Origin: Bryobacteraceae bacterium
Lineage (GTDB): Bacteria; Acidobacteriota; Terriglobia; Bryobacterales; Bryobacteraceae
DNA: 5,587 bases
Assembly (NCBI GenBank): GCA_947456995.1
Contig: CANGVB010000291.1
Location: forward strand, 1-5,587
Direction of reading: 5' to 3'
Position 1 is the first letter of the stretch. Every line of letters starts with the position of its first letter. A program made the position numbers and the translations under genes. Under the pieces are notes generated by a model. It did not search any database. It was not told the DNA's origin and worked only from the letters and a program-made list of their open reading frames with translations. Positions 1 through 5,587 of this stretch are shown piece by piece.

Positions 1-1
1 G

Positions 2-2965
2 TTTTTGAAGGCTGGCGTTTACACGGTAACGATCCAGAAGGCTGGTTTCTCGACGGTAACGACCAAGGACATTGCGCTCTCGGCCAATCAGACGGTGAGA
101 ACGGATGTGGCGTTGAAGGTTGGGTCGGTGGATACGAAGCTGGAAGTGACGGCTGACATTCCGCCAATCAAGACCGATGATGCGAGTGTGAGTGAAGTGT
201 TGTCGACCAAGCAGACGGTGGATCTGCCGACGCCGTCACGCAATGTGATGCGTCTTGCGATTACGACGCCGGGTGTGATTCCGGGCTTTAAGTCGCCGGC
301 TGGCAACCCTGGTGGCGGTGAAGGTTATATCGGAGCAGGTACGCGCGAAATCATGAACTCGGTTTCGCTGGATGGTGTGTCGATCATGAACAACCTGATC
401 ACGACGACGACGCTGCGGCCGAATGCGGATGCGGTGCAGGAAGTGCAGATTCAGACTGGTACGTATCCGGCACAGTATGGCGGGTATTTGGGTGTGCAGT
501 TGAACATGGTTACCAAGTCTGGGACCAATGAGTATCACGGCGCTGTTTATGAGTTTTTGCGGAACCAGACGCTGGATGCGAAGCCGTTCTTTTTGCGGCA
601 GGGTGCGGCAAAGGCACCGTTCCGCCAGAACCAGTTTGGTCTTGCTGTGAATGGACCGCTTTCGATTCCGAAACTGTATGACGGCAAGAACAAGACCTTC
701 TTCATGTTTGCCTATGAGAAGCTGATTTCGAAGACTGCCGCGCCGGTGGTGGACGCGGTGTTGACGCCTCGCATGAGGGCTGGTGACTTTAGTGAACAGC
801 CGGCAACGATTGTCGACCCCTTTAATGGGCGTGCGCCTTTTCCGGGGAATGTGATTCCGACCAGCCGTCTATCAGCGCAGGCGGTTCGCGCATTGGCTTA
901 TATGCCAGCCCAGACCGCTCCCGGATTTGTGAACAACTTCAATGCGAACGTTGCCAACAACAACACCACCAGCCAGTACATTGGCCGAGTGGATCAGTCG
1001 ATCGGTGACAAGAACCGCATGTTCTTTCGCTACACGCTGAACGATACGGCACTGCTGAACGAGAACTCAAATCCGTTTAATGGTTATACGCAGCCTGTGG
1101 GAGACAGAAACTGGGTGGCGGGTTACACGCGTGTCTTCTCAAGCACGATGATCAATGACCTCCGGGTTGGCCGCCAGTACACCTCTATTGACAGTTTGAA
1201 TTTTTTCACTCCAGGAAGCCGGTTTCCCGCGGCGGCTGGTACGGCGCTGGGAATTCCCGGCTTTACCACCGATGACAAGAATCCTGGATTGCCTAGCCTC
1301 GGGATCGCGAACTTTATGCCCATTGGCGCGCAGAACATGAGCTCTTCGAATTGGTTCCAGAATGACCGTACGATTCAGATTTCCAATACGTTTTCGGTGT
1401 TCAAGGGTGCCCACAGCATTGCTGCCGGTATCGACTCACGGCAGGTGCTGACTAACCGTACGGCGAACAACAATCCCCGCGGCGGCTTTAACTTCAATGC
1501 ACAGATGACCGGCTTTGGCCCGTCTGACTTTATGCTGGGTGTTCCGCAGGCCGTGACCACTCCGGGCCCGCTGTTTCCTGGTGGTGGCCAGCAGTGGCGC
1601 TATGGCTTCTTTGTGCAGGACAAGTGGCAGGTGAACCAGCGCTTGACGCTGACTTACGGCCTTCGCTACGAGTTGCCGACAGTGCCGCAATCGACCACCG
1701 GTAACGGTACGATTCTGAATCCGGAACAGACGGCATTTATCCCTTCGAATGTGCCTTCAAAGATTCCCTTCCATCAAGGGGACCACAACAATTTTGCACC
1801 TCGAATCGGGCTTGCCTATCGTATGCCTTCAAAGTTTGTTGTGCGTGCAGGCTTTGGGCTTTACTACAACCCGAACCAGATGAACTCCTATACGCTGGCA
1901 ACAACGAACCCGCCTTTCTCGACAATTTTCACGTTCAATAACGCTGTTAATGCTACTCCCCAGTTCACCCTTTCGGCACCTGTGCCTGCTGGCGGTGGAG
2001 CGGCGAATACGCGTCCGAATGCTTTCCACATCAATCCTTACTTGCAGAACGCGACGATGAATCAGTGGAGCTTGTCGCTGGAGCGTGGGCTTTGGAAGTC
2101 TGCCGGCTTTGCACTTGAATATCTGGGCAGCTACTCATATCACCTGGATCGCAGCTTCTTCCTGAACACGCCGCGGCCGGGCCCGGGTGCGATCAACGAT
2201 CGCCGTCCGAATCCTCGCTACGGTGTGATTCGTATGATCCAGAACGATACGATCGGCAAGTACAACGGCTTGTCGGCTGTGTTCCGTCAGAACGGCTTTA
2301 AGGGGCTGACGATGATGGCTTCTTACACTTATTCGAAGATGCTGGACATTGCGACCGACTCTAACGGCGGATCGAACGTGATGGATCCTTTCAACACGCA
2401 GCTCGACTACGGGCAGGCGAACTGGGATCTGAAGCATCGCTTTGTATCGAGCTTCAACTACGAGATTCCGTTCATGAAGTCGAACCCGAATACAGCGCTG
2501 AGACTTGCACTTGGCGGATGGCAGATGAACGGTATTTTCACGGCGCGAGGCGGCTTCCCGTTTGGAGCGATTCTGGCGGCAGATCAAGCCAATGTGGGCC
2601 AGGGTACGCAGCGAGCGAATTTCTCTGGCAGCCCTGTGAAGGTGGATTGCGGCTCTGGCAAGCTGGTGCGCTGCGTGGATATCTCAGCGTTCTCACTGCC
2701 TGCCCAGTTTACTTATGGCAACACGCCGCGTAACTTCATGCGTGGGCCTGGCCTTGTGAATCTGGACTGGAGCTTGTTCAAGAATTTCGCATTCAACGAA
2801 CGCTTCAAGCTGCAGTATCGTCTCGAAACTTTCAACACGTTGAACCACCCGAATTTTGGTAACCCGAACAACACGTTTGTTCCGGGATCGACTGTGTTTG
2901 GAAACATCACCGGTACGGCAACGAACATGCGTCAGATGCAGATGGCTCTCAAGCTCTTGTTCTAG
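2..2965 (+). CDS. TonB-dependent receptor, Oar-like, with carboxypeptidase-regulatory-like repeat (5' partial)
   Basis: Outer-membrane beta-barrel receptor predicted to import a bulky substrate (siderophore, glycan fragment or similar) using TonB energy; the substrate cannot be told from sequence. The reading frame is open to the left edge, and its first residues (AGVYTVTIQKAGF) lie in the middle of a carboxypeptidase-regulatory-like beta-sandwich. The true start, signal peptide and any TonB box are therefore upstream, and the TTG at base 5 is not a credible start. Numbering from base 5: sandwich remnant about 1-50 ending in LEVTA; plug about 52-170 (LDGVSIMNN, VQEVQIQTGTYPAQYGG); barrel from about 170 (TKSGTNEYHGAVYEFLRN) to the end. 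Family-typical barrel segments include DKWQVNQRLTLTYGLRYE (about 535-555) and FNTLNHPNFGNPN near the C-terminus. The protein ends in Phe (LKLLF), as expected for insertion by the Bam machinery. The only two cysteines in the visible part are C882 and C890. The visible 987 residues fit a whole protein of roughly 1,100 residues. No frameshift or internal stop is seen. Confidence 0.93.
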   Translation, partial: FLKAGVYTVTIQKAGFSTVTTKDIALSANQTVRTDVALKVGSVDTKLEVTADIPPIKTDDASVSEVLSTKQTVDLPTPSRNVMRLAITTPGVIPGFKSPAGNPGGGEGYIGAGTREIMNSVSLDGVSIMNNLITTTTLRPNADAVQEVQIQTGTYPAQYGGYLGVQLNMVTKSGTNEYHGAVYEFLRNQTLDAKPFFLRQGAAKAPFRQNQFGLAVNGPLSIPKLYDGKNKTFFMFAYEKLISKTAAPVVDAVLTPRMRAGDFSEQPATIVDPFNGRAPFPGNVIPTSRLSAQAVRALAYMPAQTAPGFVNNFNANVANNNTTSQYIGRVDQSIGDKNRMFFRYTLNDTALLNENSNPFNGYTQPVGDRNWVAGYTRVFSSTMINDLRVGRQYTSIDSLNFFTPGSRFPAAAGTALGIPGFTTDDKNPGLPSLGIANFMPIGAQNMSSSNWFQNDRTIQISNTFSVFKGAHSIAAGIDSRQVLTNRTANNNPRGGFNFNAQMTGFGPSDFMLGVPQAVTTPGPLFPGGGQQWRYGFFVQDKWQVNQRLTLTYGLRYELPTVPQSTTGNGTILNPEQTAFIPSNVPSKIPFHQGDHNNFAPRIGLAYRMPSKFVVRAGFGLYYNPNQMNSYTLATTNPPFSTIFTFNNAVNATPQFTLSAPVPAGGGAANTRPNAFHINPYLQNATMNQWSLSLERGLWKSAGFALEYLGSYSYHLDRSFFLNTPRPGPGAINDRRPNPRYGVIRMIQNDTIGKYNGLSAVFRQNGFKGLTMMASYTYSKMLDIATDSNGGSNVMDPFNTQLDYGQANWDLKHRFVSSFNYEIPFMKSNPNTALRLALGGWQMNGIFTARGGFPFGAILAADQANVGQGTQRANFSGSPVKVDCGSGKLVRCVDISAFSLPAQFTYGNTPRNFMRGPGLVNLDWSLFKNFAFNERFKLQYRLETFNTLNHPNFGNPNNTFVPGSTVFGNITGTATNMRQMQMALKLLF

Positions 2966-2985
2966 TTGTAAACGCAGCACAATTT

Positions 2986-3009
2986 CGTCTGGCCTTAACA
3001 GACGGTTTT
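2986..3009 (+). terminator. Probable rho-independent terminator of the receptor gene
   Basis: A 6-bp perfect stem, CGTCTG (2986-2991) with CAGACG (2999-3004), encloses a 7-base loop and is followed by G and then TTTT (3006-3009). It lies 20 bases after the receptor stop codon. The stem is short and the T run is only four bases, so termination may be partial. On the opposite strand no T run follows the stem, so it should act for + strand transcripts only. Confidence 0.5.
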
Positions 3010-3016
3010 GAACCAG

Positions 3017-3041
3017 TGGCCTCCCTTCATCAGGGAGGCCA
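3017..3041. terminator. Strong hairpin between convergent genes, possible shared terminator
   Basis: A 10-bp perfect inverted repeat, TGGCCTCCCT (3017-3026) with AGGGAGGCCA (3032-3041), closes a 5-base loop. It is the most stable structure in the 101-base gap between the convergent stop codons. On the + strand it is followed by TACGTTTATG, and on the - strand by CTGGTTCAAAA, so neither side has a proper T tract. Its position suits a transcription block or mRNA 3'-end stabiliser for both genes. The weak tails keep confidence moderate. Confidence 0.5.
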
Positions 3042-3066
3042 TACGTTTATGGGGCACATGAAGCTT

Positions 3067-5538
3067 TCAGTCTCGTAAAGCTTTGAGGTAGCGGCTGCCC
3101 TGCTGGCTGCGGCCTCTCGAATCACGCTGCTGCCAGGAGACGTTGAGGTGTTTGCGGGCACGGCTTACGGCGACGTAGAAGAGGCGGTGCTCTTCGTCGA
3201 AGCGGCCTTCTTTGATGCTGCGCCAACTGGGGAATTCGCCTTCTACTGCTTTGACTACGAAGACTGTGTCGAACTCGAGACCTTTGGCCTGATGGACGGT
3301 GAGGATGCGGACGCGGTCTTCGTCGCCGAGCTGGCGTTCGAGGTCGAGGCCTAAGGATGCTACTTCGAGGGCCTGGTCGAGGGTGGTGAAGTGGGCCACA
3401 ATGTGTCTTAACTCTTCGAGATGTTCGAGGCGTTCTTCGCCTGTGGCGTCGCGGCCGTAGTGCTCTTTGAGGAGGCCTTCGTAAAGGAGCATGTCGAGGG
3501 TTTCGAGCGGGGTTTGGGTTCTTGCCCGACTGCGCCAGTCTGTGACCTGGTCTGCCAGTTCGACGAAGCGTTTGCCTACCTGGGTGACGATTTGATTGCG
3601 CTGCTGGGCGTGTTGGGCGAGGAGCTTCTTTAGCTCAGTGAGGACGTCGGCAGTCATGCGGACGTCTTCCATCGCCTGGTGGGCTTCACGCAGGGGGAGC
3701 TTGAGGGCTTCGACTACGTTGGTGAGGCGGTAGCGAGTGAGCTTGAGCATGCGGCGGCTGATCTCGAGGGTGTCGGCCGTGCCTTTGATGTTGAAGCTGA
3801 GCTTGCTCTGGTTAAGGATGAGCGGCCAGTCGAAGGCTTCGAGGTTGTGGCCGACGACGACGCAGCCTTCGATGAATTCGGCGAATTGCTGGAAGGCAAG
3901 TGTCGCGTCGATGCCTTCTTTTTCGATGCGCTCGCGGGTGACGCCGTGGACTTTTTCGGCGTCTTTGAGGCGGGCCCAGGTTTCGTCTTTGGTGGGCTTG
4001 AGGATGCGGTAGAACTCTTCGTTGCCTTTGAGAGCGGCGAGTTCGACGACTTCATCGAGGTGGATGTCGAGGCCGGTGGTTTCGATGTCGACCACTACCG
4101 AGGGATGGGTGAAGAGGGCGCCGAAGGGGTCTCCGTCGCGGTGGGTTGCGGGCTGCAAGAGATCGCCCAGACGGAGGCCAACTTCTTTGGGGAGGGCACT
4201 TACTTTTTCAAGCGTTGCTTCGCCGATGCCTTTGGGTGGGACTTGGAGGAAGCGATGGAGGGCGTTGGCTTCCTGACCGTTGCGGAGGATGCGCATGTGC
4301 GCGATGGCGGCCTTGATTTCAGCACGCTGGAAGAACTTTTCTTCTTCGACGCGGACGTGCGGGACGTGGTGTTTTTCCAGGGCTTCAGAGACATCGCGGG
4401 CGGTGAAGTTAGTTCTGACGAGGATGGCGAAATCGCTCCAGTTGAGCTTGTCTTTGTCGTGTCGTTCGAGAATCTCGTTTGCGACCCATTCGTATTCGTC
4501 GCGTGCGGAGACGAAGGGTTTGACGAGGACGGGGGAGCCGTCGGCAGCGACGTTGGGGATGATGCGCTTGGTGAGGGCCTGGGGGTGGGAGAGGATGACG
4601 CGCTCGCAGGCGGCGAGGATGTGGCGGGTGGAGCGGAAGTTCTCTTCAAAATGAATGACGGTGGGTTTGTAGTCGTGCTTGTATTGATCGAGGATTTCGA
4701 AGGGGGCTGAGCCTCGCCATTCGTAGATGGTTTGATCGACGTCGCCGAAGAAGCTGAGCTGGCGGTGGTGTTGGGCGAGGAGGTCGAGGATTCGGTATTC
4801 GGCGCGTGAGGTGTCCTGGACTTCGTCGACCTGGATCCAGTCGTAGCGGGCTTGCCACCAGGCGAGGCGGCTGGGGTTTTCGTCGAAGAGGGTGACTACG
4901 CCGAGGATGAGGTCTGTGAAGTCGATGGCGTGGGAGTCGCGCAGCATGGCTACATAGTCGGAGACCAGTGCAGCGTAGTTGATGTTGGGTTGCTGGTAGG
5001 CGGGCCAGAGGCCGCTGGCTTTCAGCTTTTCGAAGAAGACGTCGCGGGATTTTCGGGGTGGGCTGGATTCGTATTTCGCGAGGCGGGCATCGCTGATGGC
5101 TTGCCAGATGGCGTAGCGGACGCGGTTCCATTGGCCGGGGACGTCGATCTCGTGACGGGTGGCGAGGCGGCCGCAGAGCTCTGTTGCGTCTTCTTCGTCG
5201 TAGATGATGAAGTCTGCGGGGAGGCCGAGTGCGCCGGATTCCATGCGGAGGATGTTGGCGCAGAGGGCGTGGAAGGTGGAGCACTGAACGTCGCCGCCGA
5301 CGCGGCTTTGGACTTCGCGGGCGGCACGGTTGGTGAAGCTGAGGCAGAGCATGCGCTCGGGGTGGACGCCGTTTGCGATGGCGCGGGCGGCACGCTCGGC
5401 AAGGGCCATGGTTTTGCCCGTGCCAACAGGGGCCATGACGAGCATGGGTTTGTTCCAGGAGTTGACGACGAGGGTTTGCAAGTCGTTGAGCTGCACTTGT
5501 CGATGATATCGAGAGGATGGATACACTAGTGTGGTCAT
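3067..5538 (-). CDS. UvrD/Rep-type SF1A DNA helicase with inserted DnaQ-like 3'-5' exonuclease domain
   Basis: Predicted cytoplasmic ATP-dependent 3'-5' DNA helicase that also carries a nuclease. Helicase motifs in order: Q motif LNDLQ (17-21); Walker A APVGTGKT (36-43); Ia LSFTNRAAREV (66-76); Ib STFHALC (87-93); II VDEVQD (237-242); III FGDVDQTIYEWRG (264-276); IV ENFRST (299-304); V TVHQAKGLEFD (747-757); VI LFYVAVSRAR (786-795, likely arginine finger R793). The 2B subdomain begins near VPPKGIGEATLEKV (433-446) and resumes at about 650-735. Between these, residues about 478-640 form a DEDDh exonuclease: ExoI VVDIETTGL (D484, E486), ExoII GHNLEAFD (D570), ExoIII HQAMED (H620, D625). Without the insert the chain is about 660 residues, close to Rep, and it stops about 30 residues after motif VI, so the C-terminal tail of UvrD/PcrA is absent. 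The ATG at 5538 is chosen because the Q motif is only 16 residues in; a GTG at 5526 is the alternative. No clear Shine-Dalgarno precedes either. The gene diverges from leuB and converges on the receptor gene. A repair or recombination role is inferred. Confidence 0.95.
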   Translation of the reverse strand: MTTLVYPSSRYHRQVQLNDLQTLVVNSWNKPMLVMAPVGTGKTMALAERAARAIANGVHPERMLCLSFTNRAAREVQSRVGGDVQCSTFHALCANILRMESGALGLPADFIIYDEEDATELCGRLATRHEIDVPGQWNRVRYAIWQAISDARLAKYESSPPRKSRDVFFEKLKASGLWPAYQQPNINYAALVSDYVAMLRDSHAIDFTDLILGVVTLFDENPSRLAWWQARYDWIQVDEVQDTSRAEYRILDLLAQHHRQLSFFGDVDQTIYEWRGSAPFEILDQYKHDYKPTVIHFEENFRSTRHILAACERVILSHPQALTKRIIPNVAADGSPVLVKPFVSARDEYEWVANEILERHDKDKLNWSDFAILVRTNFTARDVSEALEKHHVPHVRVEEEKFFQRAEIKAAIAHMRILRNGQEANALHRFLQVPPKGIGEATLEKVSALPKEVGLRLGDLLQPATHRDGDPFGALFTHPSVVVDIETTGLDIHLDEVVELAALKGNEEFYRILKPTKDETWARLKDAEKVHGVTRERIEKEGIDATLAFQQFAEFIEGCVVVGHNLEAFDWPLILNQSKLSFNIKGTADTLEISRRMLKLTRYRLTNVVEALKLPLREAHQAMEDVRMTADVLTELKKLLAQHAQQRNQIVTQVGKRFVELADQVTDWRSRARTQTPLETLDMLLYEGLLKEHYGRDATGEERLEHLEELRHIVAHFTTLDQALEVASLGLDLERQLGDEDRVRILTVHQAKGLEFDTVFVVKAVEGEFPSWRSIKEGRFDEEHRLFYVAVSRARKHLNVSWQQRDSRGRSQQGSRYLKALRD

Positions 5539-5539
5539 G
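5536..5539. other. Overlapping divergent start codons (shared CATG)
   Basis: The palindrome CATG holds the helicase ATG on the - strand (5538-5536) and the leuB ATG on the + strand (5537-5539). If both starts are right, each gene's promoter and leader must lie inside the other gene's 5' coding region. Neither ATG has a Shine-Dalgarno at normal spacing: an AGAGGA (5512-5517) is 19 bases before the leuB ATG, and the visible bases before the helicase ATG are T-rich and pyrimidine-rich. Alternatives that would move the overlap are GTG at 5531 or 5540 for leuB and GTG at 5526 for the helicase. Confidence 0.6.
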
Positions 5540-5587
5540 GTGAAAAAACAGATTGCGGTGTTGCCGGGAGACGGGATTGGGCCGGAA
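5537..5587 (+). CDS. leuB: 3-isopropylmalate dehydrogenase, N-terminus (3' partial)
   Basis: Seventeen codons are visible before the right edge, reading MVKKQIAVLPGDGIGPE. The IAVLPGDGIGPE segment is the first beta-strand and nucleotide-site loop of the NAD-dependent beta-decarboxylating dehydrogenases. In this form it is most typical of LeuB, which oxidatively decarboxylates 3-isopropylmalate to 2-ketoisocaproate in cytoplasmic leucine synthesis. Tartrate, isocitrate and homoisocitrate dehydrogenases start similarly and cannot be excluded from 17 residues. The start could be the ATG at 5537, the GTG just after it, or an in-frame GTG at 5531; an in-frame TGA at 5504-5506 limits upstream extension. 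The only purine-rich candidate ribosome site, AGAGGA at 5512-5517, is better spaced (13 bases) for the GTG at 5531. The gene diverges from the helicase gene. Confidence 0.82.
   Translation, partial: MVKKQIAVLPGDGIGPE

Noticed and set aside
236..538. Minus-strand open frames of up to 150 codons across the receptor gene.
   Set aside because: They overlap a frame with clear TonB-dependent receptor sequence along its whole length, and their Arg/His-rich translations resemble no family.
3061..3083. Inverted repeat AAGCTTT / AAAGCTT around the helicase stop codon, considered as its terminator.
   Set aside because: The stem is seven mostly A-T pairs with a 9-base loop and no T run follows on the - strand. 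It is partly coding sequence and each arm contains the self-palindrome AAGCTT, so a chance match is likely.
3679..4710. Long + strand open frame of 343 codons (and another at 4852-5529) antisense to the helicase.
   Set aside because: These frames are in exact codon register with the helicase on the other strand. They stay open because it rarely uses TTA, CTA and TCA codons there. Their translations are biased Gly/Glu/Val/Asp-rich strings with no domain, while the - strand frame has complete helicase and nuclease motifs.
4646..5284. Minus-strand open frames rich in Arg/Pro/His (212 codons) and Ser/Pro/Ala (113-149 codons) overlapping the helicase.
   Set aside because: Out-of-frame shadows of the helicase gene with low-complexity composition and no recognisable motif.
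3067..5538. The helicase-nuclease as part of a phage-defence system.
   Set aside because: No other defence gene, integrase or mobile-element trace is visible, and the gene abuts leuB. Flanks beyond the window could change this, but nothing here supports it.
5517..5543. Tiny + strand frame MDTLVWSW ending at the leuB start, considered as a leader peptide.
   Set aside because: It has one leucine, no attenuator hairpin follows it, and it lies inside the helicase coding region, so chance is the simpler reading.

Overview
The window looks like chromosomal DNA from an Acidobacteriota (Terriglobia-type) bacterium. This is an inference from gene content. The best clue is the very large TonB-dependent receptor with an N-terminal carboxypeptidase-regulatory-like repeat, an expanded family in that group. 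Moderately high GC and dense coding agree with it. No mobile element, CRISPR array, tRNA or rRNA is visible.

Layout: (1) Bases 2-2965, + strand: the last 987 codons of an Oar-like TonB-dependent outer-membrane receptor, cut by the left window edge. (2) Bases 2966-3066: a short convergent intergenic region with two hairpins. The first is followed by a short T run and looks like the receptor's terminator. The second is a strong 10-bp stem that may serve either strand. (3) Bases 3067-5538, - strand: an 823-residue UvrD/Rep-type superfamily 1A helicase with a complete DnaQ-like DEDDh 3'-5' exonuclease domain inserted in its 2B subdomain. (4) Bases 5537-5587, + strand: the first 17 codons of a gene whose product begins like 3-isopropylmalate dehydrogenase (leuB), cut by the right edge.

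The three genes do not form an obvious operon. The receptor converges on the helicase, and the helicase diverges from leuB. The two divergent start codons share the palindrome CATG, so there is no intergenic DNA between them. The most interesting object is the helicase-exonuclease fusion. All canonical helicase motifs and all five catalytic exonuclease residues are present, so it is likely a single-chain enzyme that unwinds DNA and degrades 3' ends. Its neighbour is an amino-acid biosynthesis gene, which argues for a housekeeping repair or recombination role rather than a defence-island role, but this is inference.
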